Of a stretch of 47,007 nt of DNA, positions 7,206-17,173 are shown piece by piece. The notes beneath the pieces are model-generated. The model was not told where the DNA came from and made no database searches. It was given only the letters and a program-made list of their open reading frames with translations. The stretch's first letter is position 1; every line of letters starts with the position of its first letter. Made by a program: the position numbers and the translations under genes. This DNA is from a virus, in IMG/VR virus record IMGVR_UViG_3300031772_004387, positions 1-47,007 of that record. One strand, written 5' to 3'.

Positions 7206-10200
7206 TGTGCGATCCTCTCTAAAAAGTTAGGTTGTTTTTTCTCGAATGGACTTTTCTTGGGTTCCATCCTTTTCCAAATCGGAGGTATGTTGGATCTCGA
7301 TCTGCTTCGCGCATTGAGCGCCGGAGGACGGATAGCGGACTGCGGAATACCTTCAGGCAGGGCTTCCTCGCCGTAGGTATTCATAATGTAGTAGGGGTTC
7401 TCGATAGCGATCCGGGCGATGCGGACCATGTCCATCCGTTTATTCTTCACAAGTTCGTAATTCGGTTTGACTTGTTCAAGCTCTTTTTTTATCTCCTTGT
7501 TCCGCTTCTGGATCTCCAAATAAGCGTTGTGCAGCACCCGGAGGGTCAAAACCTGTGTTTCGAGACTCGGGTCCTTGATGCCCTTCTCCGTCATGGTCTT
7601 GTATCTGCGCATCAGGGATTGATATTTCGGTTCGTACTCCATGACCTGTTTGACCGATCGAGAAGAAAATCCCACCGGGTCCCGAGCGATGCGCTGGCCG
7701 ATTAACGGCAGGTCCGCGCCTTCAGGCAGTTTCCGGTTCTGAGCGATCAGGTCCATGATCCGCGCGGTGTCCTCGATTTGATATCCGATGCCATCCCGGA
7801 GGAAATGCTGGATCTTCAGCGGTCCCATGCCAGTCATCTTGGACAGGGCGATGTAGAGCTGTGGCGTGCTCGCATACGCGCGCTTCCAGGGTTCCTCGTC
7901 GTAATATTTCATCCAGTCGTTTTCGATCTGAGTGCCGTAGTAGAAATTGTGGTTCGCGATGTTCTCGACGATCGTTTTCACCGCCGGCTGCATGAACACC
8001 ATCGGATCCCCGGGCATGTTGAACGCGATATCCTTCAGAAGGCGCATGGCCATTTTCTCGGATGATACCGGATCGTTCAGCCCGGCCATTTCGTCCAACT
8101 TGTTCCAGACGTACCCCTGGACAGCGCCGGTGATCCCGTACGCGAACGGCATTTTAATGAACCCGCCAAGCCGGTAGTACGATATCTTCTCTTCCTCGGG
8201 GATCTCCTTCTCGCGTTTCTTCAGTTTAAGAGGGGTCAATGCCTGGTTGATGGACCACGCGACGACGGTACCGAGAACCCCGAAGATCCCCAACCGGAGC
8301 ATGGCTTGACCGCGGACGCGCGGATCCGGATCCGTGAACGCCAGGAGCGATCGGTATGTGGTCTGGATGGATGGGTTCAGAAACCCGATGGACCGGTAGA
8401 ACGCCGTGGTTGTGAGGTTGGCGGGATGCTCGATGAATTTTCCTGAAACGGTATTCATTCCGGCGATTGCCCATTCGTCGGTGTAGCCCTTGTTTTTCAT
8501 CTTGTAATACTGACCACGGCGCGGGAGGCGTTCGGACTGCTCGGTCAAGAAATTCAGGCCACTCATGTATGACGCCATTTCCATCGGCTTCAGGACCGCC
8601 GAGATCGCCCGGTACGGTTCGAGCATGGATATCATTTTCTGGAATGTTTGGAGCTTGTCGAAATTCTCGATGTACAATCCCTCGGACAGGCGTTTCTTCA
8701 GCCCGTTCCATTCTGCCAGCTTCGCCCCCGAAAAACTCGCGGCCAGGGTCCGTGAAAACAGTTCCGTGTCCGGCACGTAATTCGGTTTTCCCGTGATGAC
8801 TGAGAACAGGCCGTGGAAGATGTTCTGGAATGGGATCCAAGATTTCAACTCCCCGCGCGGATCCGGAGAAAGGACCTCGATCGGATCCCGGGCGAAGAAG
8901 TTTCCGATCGTGAATGGGATCCTCGCCACGATCGAACGCTTCCAGGCATTCGTGATCGGCACGACGTGTTTATTGATGAACGCGGCCGTCTCGGTCATCC
9001 TGCGCGCGGAGATCATGGCCAGGAACAGGGGAGCATCGCGGACAATCCTGAATTCCTTCTGCTTCGAAGACTGGTTGTAGTACATGATGACATTCATCTT
9101 ATTCGGTACGACAGATCTCCAAATTTCCATTCCCGGTGTCATGATATTCACGTCGTCCGCGGTGATCGGCGGGTTCATGGCTTGGACCGGATATCCCTCG
9201 ACTGAAAGGCCCTGGATGTTTATGGCCTTCGCGATCTCCTTGGCCAGTTCTTCCTTGCTGACCGTGGCCATGAGCTTCGGGACCTTCTGGATCGGAGACA
9301 TGATCCGCGCGATGTAATTCTGCGCCTCGAGCGGGATGCTGCCGGAATGCTGGACTTCGCCCTGAAACTTCTCGAGCGCGTTCCAGAACTTGTTCTGGTA
9401 ATACGCTCTGTAGACGCGGCCAACGTCGTTGTAAATCGACTCCATCACGTCGACCACAGGGAGCTGGCTGCCATGCGCCGGTGCGTAATCGAACCTGACG
9501 AACCGCCGGCCGGCTCCTGTTGCTTGGCCGCCAATCTCCCCTGTTTTGTCGAATACCCGGTGAAGCGGCCAGTAATCGTAGAATTTCACCTTGTCCGCGA
9601 TGAGATCCTGGATGGTCTTCCTTCCGCCATAGAACTTGATGACGTGGATGGCATTGAAAATATTCTCCACGTCCCGGAACCCCGTCAACCACTCCGGATG
9701 ATCCTTTTCCGCGGCAGCGACCGCGTTCTTCATGTCCTGAAGCGTGATCCCTTCGGCCTGTCCGGTCCAGGCGTGCGGACCCCCTTGTTTTTCCGTGAAT
9801 TCGGCCCTGACGATTGCAGACTTGAAAGCGCCGTATGCGAAGAACTGATCCCAATTCTTCGATCCGATTGCCTTGTAGATATCGTGGGGGGTTTTGTTTT
9901 TGAAAACCATCCGGTTCCCGTAGGCAACGTTCATGTCATCCGGGAGAACGTTGCCGTATCCGGCGTTCACCAGCATGTCACGGGTGGTGCTGTCGATCGT
10001 CAAGCCGTTTGAGGTGACGGAAATCGGCATGTTCGTCATGGACCGGTCGATCTCGCTGGAAGTCATGAGCGTCATTTCGTACGCCCCGAAAACGTCCCAA
10101 GGTTTGCCTTGGGCGTTCTTCATAAACAGCCGCGCGATCTCCATACCCTTCGCCTTGGATTCCGCATTACTCTTGATCAGGCCACGGAACGTACGGTCGA

Positions 10201-13200
10201 TCGTCTCAAGCGCATGGCCCTGGGTGATGTGGTTCGTGATGAATGCGTTTTTGATCCGGCTGAAGTAATCGCGACCGGTTTCCGCGGGATAGTCCTTCGT
10301 GTAGGATTGAAATTGCTCCCAAATGGTTTTATTCCGGAAAACATTGTACGCGCGCGCGGCGTCTTTGATGGTGGCCAGGATCTCGGGATCCGCGGCAGTG
10401 ATCATGCTTTCGAGCATGCCGGTCTCTTGGAAGTTATCCCGGAGCATGTCGTAATTTTCGACGTACAGACGGACGAACTCCGCAAACCCTTCCCGGTAGT
10501 TCTTCGCGCTGGCGAACATGAAATGAGGCGACTGAGCGTGGGCTGTGAGTGTTTTGCTCATTCCGTTCTGCCGGAAGAACCCGGGGTTCTTGTCTTCGAG
10601 AAACCAGACCAGGCCGTGGCCGGCTTCGTGGATGTTGGCAATCCATGACTTCGATTTGGTGGACGTGATCATGCCGCGTTTCGCGTGGGACGCCGGAGCG
10701 CCGCGCGATGGCCGCTCCTGCACCATCAGGATTCCCCATTGTTTGTTCAGAAAATCAATGATCGACCGCATGCCCGTGTTTTTGTCCGACTTCATGGACT
10801 CGACCAAGTTCTTGCCCTCCTTGGTCTCTGCGGGGGTTTTGTACATCGGATCTTGCTGATAGGTCACATGGGGCGACTGCGGCTGAACCGTTTTTCTGGC
10901 TTCATCCTCCGGGAATTCTTCAGACTCGATCGCTCGGTCTTCGATTCCGTCAAGGGCTTCGTCTATCTCTGCGAAGTGAACCGGTTGGATCCCGGTTTGG
11001 AATGCGTCGTAGACGCCCAAGACCATCCTATCGTAATATTTCCTGATTTTGGGATTGTCGGCCGTGACTCTCCGGATGAAATCGTTCCGTGATTCGTTCG
11101 TCATCCGGGTAATACCCATGAGGTTCGTGAATCGTTCGAAAGAATTCTTTATTTCGTAATTTATTAAATTATTATTGTCCGAATAAAACTTTTTTACGAT
11201 CTCCGGATTCCCGGCCGGCAGCACTACCGCGGCCATGGCCCGATCGTACGCATCTTCGGTCCTGAACGATTCATCGCTTTCGGCACCTTCGATATATGGT
11301 TCTATTGTTCCACGTGGAACAAATCCCGTGCCAAGGTTATTCGACCGTTGCCAGTTGCTTTCGACGTCTGCCGGATCCGCGATATTGTCCGTGTCTTCTG
11401 AGGCGTCCAGGAACTCTGAACGATTTTCCGGATTCATCTTGCTGACTTCTCCGGCGATAGTCGCTTCCATCTGGCGAAGTTTCGAAACGATGATCCCGAC
11501 TCCCCAGGCATCATTCGGGGTATTTCCGTAGAGTGTGATAATATTCGGTTTGGTTTTGGATTTCAAACGCCACGAACGTCCTATGGCCTGAACGAAATCG
11601 GTCCCGCTGAACGGCGGGGTGATGATGATCATGGATCGCTGCCCGAGACCGTTACTGTCATCCAGGTTGATCCCGGCACCTCCGGATTCCACCGTGCAGA
11701 GTACCACGTCGGCGGCACCCTTCTGGAACCGGTCTATAGCATCCGCGTTCTTTTCCTCGCTGTATCCGTGGATCTCCGCGATGCGTCCGGGCTTGACCAG
11801 TCCTTCCGCGTACAGACGCTCCTTCAAATTCGTGATCGTCCCGGGAGTTTCCACGCCCGTCTTTATTTTTTTATTAATATCGAGCGACGGATTGATGAGC
11901 GTGGCGTATACGATGACCTTCCGGCCGGCCGCCAGTTCGTTCTTTACCATTTCCATGACGTGAGGGACTTTATCGACTTCGCATTGTCGGCGGATCTCCA
12001 TGAGCATCACGCCCAGGAAATTCCCGGGGATCCCGTTCGGAAAAGCCTCCTCGTAGGCCGTCTCGATCTTCCGGATCTTCTCGAACGTCTCCGAAGCCAG
12101 ATGAACGCGCGTGAACGTGATTGGTATTCCCTGCAGGGAGATTTCGCGCTTGATGATCTTTCCGGCCGTGGTTAATCGATCGAACAGCGAATACACACGC
12201 TTCAGGACTTCTTCCTCCCCGACGGCGGAATTGACTGTCCAGGTGGGATTCCCCTCTTTATCCTTTTTCAGGGCGAATCCCAATCGCTTCATCTGATCGT
12301 ACTCGGTCCGGCCCTCGTAGATCCCGATCCGAGCCAGGTAGTTCAGGGACGATAATTTATCGGTGGCAGTGGCGGACGCGAACAAGATCTTCCCGGCTTT
12401 TGCCGCTATCTTCCGGCCCAGGGATCCGCGCTGCGCGCCGGCGTTCTTGATGGTGTGGGATTCATCCATGATGACCAGGGTGTTCGATCCGGTGGCGTCG
12501 TGGACCGCGCCGAGGTTCTCGTACGTCGTGAGTACGATCGTACCGGGCTTCGCCTGTTTCATATCCTTGGTGAAATTCAAGGTGACGCCCATGGCCTTCG
12601 CGTCGTCTTTGAACGATCCGTAGAACTGGCGCGTTTTCCAATCTCCGGAAAGCACCTGCAGGCGTGTGACGATGATGACTGCCATACCCTTCTGCCGGTA
12701 ATGTTCCGCGACGGCCAGTTCTTCCCGGGTCTTTCCTACTCCAGTACCGTCTCCGATCAGGAACCCACCTTCTTTGTCAAGGGCCTCCACTGCGGCAGCG
12801 TAGCCCTCGACTTGGTGATCCATCAGGTTCCGGCTAATGCTCTCAGTAACGACGGATCGATCCGCAGGTCTTGCGGCCGACAACCGCGCTGTGACCAGCG
12901 ATTTGCCATGTTGTAGATCACCCGTTCCTCTATCCCCTCGAGGTTCGGGTCGACGATCGGTAATCTCTCTTTCAGTTTCGGCTGGGACAGGATCCGAGAC
13001 GGGGCTTTGAGGTTTGATTCCCTGGCCAGGGACGCCGGGCTCGGTGACGATTCCGCCGGCCGGGACAACGGACTTTCCACTATCGAATCTAATGGACTGT
13101 TCATTCTTCCTCCTCCATTCCTGCAATTGACGCTTCAGGATATCCGCCTTGTTTTCCGGCGCCGGCGGAGTACCGGCCTGGTCGAAGATGTCGCCCTGGG

Positions 13201-16200
13201 GCACTTCCGGCTTCTCGCCTTCGAAAATGGGTAGTCCCTCGGTACCGAGATTGACGCCCTTGGGTTTGATCTTTCCGGTGGGGGCGATCTTCTGTCCGAG
13301 CCCGGGGATCTCGAATTGTTCCCTCGGCTTCCGCTTCGGTCCTACCAGGTCCGAAAGACCTGGCACTTCCAGGTCCTTGATAAATTCCCGGGACGGGTTC
13401 AGGCTGGTGGCCGTTTCTTCCAGGATCTTCCCGGTCAAGTGATACGATTTCACTTTCGCCGGATCGAATTGTTCGAGGTGGTGCATTTCCGTGATGGTGT
13501 CGAAATCAAGTATGGCCGTGTTCCCGCCAGCCGATTCTACGACCACTTCTACGTTCCCGATCGCATTCCGGATGTCCTGCATGGTGTTGTAATCGACTTC
13601 GTCGCCGTTCGTGGTGATCATGTTCTGCAACATTTCCTGGCGGTCTGCAATAGGGATCTCGGCCTGGTGGCTGGCGACGTACAATTCGGCGTCTGAATCT
13701 ACTTTGATGGGTGCTGCATGTGGATTGTTAGCCGGACGGACCGTCATTCCGCCGTCCGCGTCCTTCGAAAGGACTTTGAATTCCCGTGGTCCTTCCAGGG
13801 GGTGATCCTCGACGTATGTATCGCCGACCTGGAATTCCTCTATCTTCGAAACCTTCAAGGATCCTTCGTCGACGCGGCGTTCCATTTCCTCGGTAACCGA
13901 TTGTTCTCGGGTGGGTCCTTCCGGTACCGGATTGGCTTCAGGGGAAATATATTCTTTGGCGATGGACTGAGAAATCAACCTCGTATCGGGTTCCGCGATG
14001 ATCCCTTGTTCATGGAGTTTCTGAGCCCATTGATCCAGCGTCATGCCGCCGCGTCCCTTCCGGAGAATGGTCGAACGGCCCTGAGTGTCCGTGTAGGGGT
14101 AGTTCGTGAACAGGTGCGGGGGCATGTCCTGGAATTCTCTGGTCAATCCGGCAGCCTGAACGCTTCGCCAGTCGATCTTACCGCCGGTGGCGATGTAATT
14201 GCCGACGGTGCTTTTCTCGGTTTGCCTGGTTCCCGGCCGGCGGATCTTCCGTTTCTTGCGGGGCGGAGGCACATATTCGATTTCGCCTCCGATGGCTTTT
14301 TTAACGGCCTCAATGTTCTGTATATCCGCGTCCGTCAACTGGATAGATCTTGGCGCTGTTCCTTTCTCCCCGGCAAGGGGGATGAGGGTGTGCGTCGTCT
14401 CTCCCGTGACCGGATCCTTGAAAGTTCCCCGATATTCAACGTCCATGTCCTTCAGGTAGGTGGCCACTTCCGGATTCAGGTTCTCCCATGCACCCTCACC
14501 CTTCCCGCGGATCAGCACCCTCCGGGGCGCTTCGGGTTCTTCGGTCCTTTTTTTACTCGGGATCACCTCCTTTGACATGGTTTCCAACCGTTCCAATTTC
14601 ATTTTAGTCGGTCCGGATTCATTCGGCTTGGAAGAAGAGGCCCATTGTCTCAACATGGCAGTGTAGGTTGATAGAAAAGTTTTCTCTAAGGGTGCATTTA
14701 CGTCAACCGGGAAAGACGATTCCAGATCCAGATCTGTAAATGAATGTTCGCCATGTGCTGTCTTTTCGTATCGAACCCCATATTTCTCTGCCAGAACCTT
14801 TGGATCGGTTATTACCAGGGGCGCAGCCCCCCCGATTGGGATTGGTTTCCCTTCGACTGATGGGGTCTGGCCGGAAGGACCAGGGCCTTCTTCGCCTTTT
14901 TTCGGCGGAGTTTCGGCGGGGATACCTTCCGTTCCCTGGCCACGTACTCCTGGATAGTTGCCGCGCCCCGCTTCCTTGTCGCGTTGAAGATTTTGCTGGC
15001 CGACGTTTTTACCGACGCCAGGGAGGCCTTCGGGTGCGACTTCCGCACCGACGCCTTGATCGCCTCGTATCGTCTTGGCATGTTTGACTCCTTGAAGGAT
15101 CGTCGGATCCTTGATTGCGGCTTGAAGGCGGTTACGGAACACGTCTCCGGCCTGGTTGATGAGATGGACTTCTTCCGGTGTGAATTTGACCTTGCCTTCT
15201 TTCAGGGATTTTTTGACGACCGCGTCAATCAAAATAGGAGTGATTCCTGAGTTGAACTGATTTTCCGTAATACCCATCTTCCGGGCAGCGGCCTTCTGTT
15301 CCTCGTCCTGGGCGTTCTCGGGTGCGTTGGCTTCCTGAAGTGCGGCCTCGTGCGCGTCCACGTTCTTCTGGACGAAGGCGCCCATCAACTCACCAGCCTT
15401 GCCGGACTCCGCACCCAGGGAAGTCTGAAGGTTTTTCTCGATGACCGGTCGGTGATTCTGAAGGAATTGGAAATCTTCCTCTTTGACTTCACCCTTACCG
15501 GAAATGATATGCGCCACGATCTCGTGAACCTTCGGAGCGGTCAGGCCGAGCTTGTACGCATTTTCCGATATACCCAGCTTTCGGGCTTCTTCTTGTTTGG
15601 CCTGTTCGTGTTCGGCGCGCGCGGTATTCCAATCTTCGTGAAACATTTCCTCTTCGGTTTGAGAAAAAAGAGGCGCGTTTTCGAGTTTGGAACGTTTAAT
15701 ATTTAGTTGAGCCTGATCGTACTTCCTCTGCGCCTCCGCCTTCTGGTTCCATTCGTTCGCCACGTAATTGTCGAATTCGTTGTTGAAATTCACGATATCC
15801 TGCGGCGTCGACGGGCTTTCCGCTTTCAACGATCGGGCATCCGCGGATTGACTTATTTCCTTGATCTTGTCCTTGGCCTCCTGGATCTGGCCTTTGTAAT
15901 CCCATATCTTCTCGAATCCTGTGTGAACTGCCTTAGCGCCTCCAATGGATCCGGCACCCACCAATGCTCCGAGAACACCGGCGCGCTTCATTGAATCGTA
16001 ACTCTGAAGGGGAAGGTTCTCGGGGTTGTACTGATCCGGCTTTTCAGACCACAGTTTTTTGATGAGTTGGTTTGTCAAGAAGACCTGAGCGCCCTCTTGG
16101 GCGAATTCCTCAAAACCTTCGCCAAAAACCTGTTTCAAGAACGAAAGGATCGGTTTTGTGGCAGCTGATTTTTCGGCATCCGCCAATGCCTGTTTGATAA

Positions 16201-17173
16201 GTTCCCTGCGTAAGACGGGATTCGTGGTTGTTTTGAACGCCTGACGAATCGCCTTCGCCATGAGCATCTGCTCGGCATACTCAACGACTCCGCTGATGCT
16301 TCCATAGAGTGAGGCGTAATGACCGATATCTTCTTTCGCAATTCCCAGAGATTTGGCGGTTTGAACGAAATTACCCGTTTCCGGCAGGGACATGGACCAC
16401 ATTCCCGCCAGAGCTCCCCCTACAAGGGTTCCTATTCCGGGCGCGATGGCCGTTCCGATCGCCGCGCCAAGCGCAGTCGCTCCCATGGCGGTGATCTGAT
16501 TCGGAGCATTCAGACCGAGATTGGCCATGAACGTGTTCCACGCCTCTCCGGCCTTATGCGCCTCGAATGGGTTTACAGTGCCCCCTGCGGCGTCCTGGAC
16601 GTCCATATAGCCTCTGCCGCCGGTAAAGCCCTGTACCGTGTCGGCGATGGTCCCCCAGACTCCTTTCAGGGGTCCTCCCTGCGCTTCCAGACCACGCGCG
16701 GTCATTTCCGCCCATGGTCCCACCCCGTGGATCGCCGCCTTGAACCCCATCAGGGGATCGAATTCCTCTTTCCCGGGCGCGCCGAATTCTTCCGAAATTC
16801 TCTGTCTGCGTGACCGTTCAAGCATCCGGAGATCGTCCTGCGGTTCCTGGGTGGCTCCCAACGTACCGTCAAGTGCCGCGAATGGATCCTGGGCTTCGCC
16901 TGTAACGCTGGGTGCATTCTGGGGCATGCCCTCAACGGAAAATGAATCTTGGGGTTGAGCGATGGAATCCAAGGCAAATGTTCCGGCCATGGGCGCGCGT
17001 GGAGCTGCCGGCGCGGGAGAAGATCTGCCAAATTTCCGGTTGAGCCCGGCTGCGATCACGGAATCAGGAAGACCCTGGTACTCGGGGTATTTCGCCTTGA
17101 CCAGTTCGAGGATTTTGTCGTCCGCCAGCGGTTGATACTCGGGGTGTGCGGATTTCAGTTCGTCGAGAAGCAT
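7202..17173 (-). CDS. Giant polyvalent (ejected-type) protein with SF2 helicase and HExxH metallopeptidase-like motifs
   Basis: At 3323 residues this is one fifth of the genome. Residues 1-50 hold a duplicated HPEYQPL/YPEYQGL motif; Ala/Gly-rich hydrophobic stretches near 230-260 and 400 could insert in membranes. A complete SF2/Strawberry-notch-like helicase follows: GDGTGVGKT near 1475, MDESH near 1568, ASATATD, GGAGINLDD, and QAIGRSWR near 1863. HEAGHGLVW near 2183 with downstream EGFAEFVR looks like a zincin site. Hydrophobic segments near 2970 and a basic helical tail end it. Giant proteins with DarB-like helicases are known in Bcep22-type phages and P1, where they are virion-borne. The expected role is ejection with DNA, antirestriction or genome entry. 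No methyltransferase or RNA polymerase motif was seen. It follows the internal virion genes with a TAATG overlap. Confidence 0.9.
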   Translation of the reverse strand: MLLDELKSAHPEYQPLADDKILELVKAKYPEYQGLPDSVIAAGLNRKFGRSSPAPAAPRAPMAGTFALDSIAQPQDSFSVEGMPQNAPSVTGEAQDPFAALDGTLGATQEPQDDLRMLERSRRQRISEEFGAPGKEEFDPLMGFKAAIHGVGPWAEMTARGLEAQGGPLKGVWGTIADTVQGFTGGRGYMDVQDAAGGTVNPFEAHKAGEAWNTFMANLGLNAPNQITAMGATALGAAIGTAIAPGIGTLVGGALAGMWSMSLPETGNFVQTAKSLGIAKEDIGHYASLYGSISGVVEYAEQMLMAKAIRQAFKTTTNPVLRRELIKQALADAEKSAATKPILSFLKQVFGEGFEEFAQEGAQVFLTNQLIKKLWSEKPDQYNPENLPLQSYDSMKRAGVLGALVGAGSIGGAKAVHTGFEKIWDYKGQIQEAKDKIKEISQSADARSLKAESPSTPQDIVNFNNEFDNYVANEWNQKAEAQRKYDQAQLNIKRSKLENAPLFSQTEEEMFHEDWNTARAEHEQAKQEEARKLGISENAYKLGLTAPKVHEIVAHIISGKGEVKEEDFQFLQNHRPVIEKNLQTSLGAESGKAGELMGAFVQKNVDAHEAALQEANAPENAQDEEQKAAARKMGITENQFNSGITPILIDAVVKKSLKEGKVKFTPEEVHLINQAGDVFRNRLQAAIKDPTILQGVKHAKTIRGDQGVGAEVAPEGLPGVGKNVGQQNLQRDKEAGRGNYPGVRGQGTEGIPAETPPKKGEEGPGPSGQTPSVEGKPIPIGGAAPLVITDPKVLAEKYGVRYEKTAHGEHSFTDLDLESSFPVDVNAPLEKTFLSTYTAMLRQWASSSKPNESGPTKMKLERLETMSKEVIPSKKRTEEPEAPRRVLIRGKGEGAWENLNPEVATYLKDMDVEYRGTFKDPVTGETTHTLIPLAGEKGTAPRSIQLTDADIQNIEAVKKAIGGEIEYVPPPRKKRKIRRPGTRQTEKSTVGNYIATGGKIDWRSVQAAGLTREFQDMPPHLFTNYPYTDTQGRSTILRKGRGGMTLDQWAQKLHEQGIIAEPDTRLISQSIAKEYISPEANPVPEGPTREQSVTEEMERRVDEGSLKVSKIEEFQVGDTYVEDHPLEGPREFKVLSKDADGGMTVRPANNPHAAPIKVDSDAELYVASHQAEIPIADRQEMLQNMITTNGDEVDYNTMQDIRNAIGNVEVVVESAGGNTAILDFDTITEMHHLEQFDPAKVKSYHLTGKILEETATSLNPSREFIKDLEVPGLSDLVGPKRKPREQFEIPGLGQKIAPTGKIKPKGVNLGTEGLPIFEGEKPEVPQGDIFDQAGTPPAPENKADILKRQLQEWRRKNEQSIRFDSGKSVVPAGGIVTEPGVPGQGIKPQSPVSDPVPAETEREITDRRPEPRGDRGTGDLQHGKSLVTARLSAARPADRSVVTESISRNLMDHQVEGYAAAVEALDKEGGFLIGDGTGVGKTREELAVAEHYRQKGMAVIIVTRLQVLSGDWKTRQFYGSFKDDAKAMGVTLNFTKDMKQAKPGTIVLTTYENLGAVHDATGSNTLVIMDESHTIKNAGAQRGSLGRKIAAKAGKILFASATATDKLSSLNYLARIGIYEGRTEYDQMKRLGFALKKDKEGNPTWTVNSAVGEEEVLKRVYSLFDRLTTAGKIIKREISLQGIPITFTRVHLASETFEKIRKIETAYEEAFPNGIPGNFLGVMLMEIRRQCEVDKVPHVMEMVKNELAAGRKVIVYATLINPSLDINKKIKTGVETPGTITNLKERLYAEGLVKPGRIAEIHGYSEEKNADAIDRFQKGAADVVLCTVESGGAGINLDDSNGLGQRSMIIITPPFSGTDFVQAIGRSWRLKSKTKPNIITLYGNTPNDAWGVGIIVSKLRQMEATIAGEVSKMNPENRSEFLDASEDTDNIADPADVESNWQRSNNLGTGFVPRGTIEPYIEGAESDESFRTEDAYDRAMAAVVLPAGNPEIVKKFYSDNNNLINYEIKNSFERFTNLMGITRMTNESRNDFIRRVTADNPKIRKYYDRMVLGVYDAFQTGIQPVHFAEIDEALDGIEDRAIESEEFPEDEARKTVQPQSPHVTYQQDPMYKTPAETKEGKNLVESMKSDKNTGMRSIIDFLNKQWGILMVQERPSRGAPASHAKRGMITSTKSKSWIANIHEAGHGLVWFLEDKNPGFFRQNGMSKTLTAHAQSPHFMFASAKNYREGFAEFVRLYVENYDMLRDNFQETGMLESMITAADPEILATIKDAARAYNVFRNKTIWEQFQSYTKDYPAETGRDYFSRIKNAFITNHITQGHALETIDRTFRGLIKSNAESKAKGMEIARLFMKNAQGKPWDVFGAYEMTLMTSSEIDRSMTNMPISVTSNGLTIDSTTRDMLVNAGYGNVLPDDMNVAYGNRMVFKNKTPHDIYKAIGSKNWDQFFAYGAFKSAIVRAEFTEKQGGPHAWTGQAEGITLQDMKNAVAAAEKDHPEWLTGFRDVENIFNAIHVIKFYGGRKTIQDLIADKVKFYDYWPLHRVFDKTGEIGGQATGAGRRFVRFDYAPAHGSQLPVVDVMESIYNDVGRVYRAYYQNKFWNALEKFQGEVQHSGSIPLEAQNYIARIMSPIQKVPKLMATVSKEELAKEIAKAINIQGLSVEGYPVQAMNPPITADDVNIMTPGMEIWRSVVPNKMNVIMYYNQSSKQKEFRIVRDAPLFLAMISARRMTETAAFINKHVVPITNAWKRSIVARIPFTIGNFFARDPIEVLSPDPRGELKSWIPFQNIFHGLFSVITGKPNYVPDTELFSRTLAASFSGAKLAEWNGLKKRLSEGLYIENFDKLQTFQKMISMLEPYRAISAVLKPMEMASYMSGLNFLTEQSERLPRRGQYYKMKNKGYTDEWAIAGMNTVSGKFIEHPANLTTTAFYRSIGFLNPSIQTTYRSLLAFTDPDPRVRGQAMLRLGIFGVLGTVVAWSINQALTPLKLKKREKEIPEEEKISYYRLGGFIKMPFAYGITGAVQGYVWNKLDEMAGLNDPVSSEKMAMRLLKDIAFNMPGDPMVFMQPAVKTIVENIANHNFYYGTQIENDWMKYYDEEPWKRAYASTPQLYIALSKMTGMGPLKIQHFLRDGIGYQIEDTARIMDLIAQNRKLPEGADLPLIGQRIARDPVGFSSRSVKQVMEYEPKYQSLMRRYKTMTEKGIKDPSLETQVLTLRVLHNAYLEIQKRNKEIKKELEQVKPNYELVKNKRMDMVRIARIAIENPYYIMNTYGEEALPEGIPQSAIRPPALNARSRSRSNIPPIWKRMEPKKSPFEKKQPNFLERIAQ

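Noticed and set aside
7202-17173. Virion RNA polymerase of the N4 type in the giant protein
   Set aside because: Length is similar to N4 vRNAP, but no polymerase motif was seen, while helicase motifs are complete.
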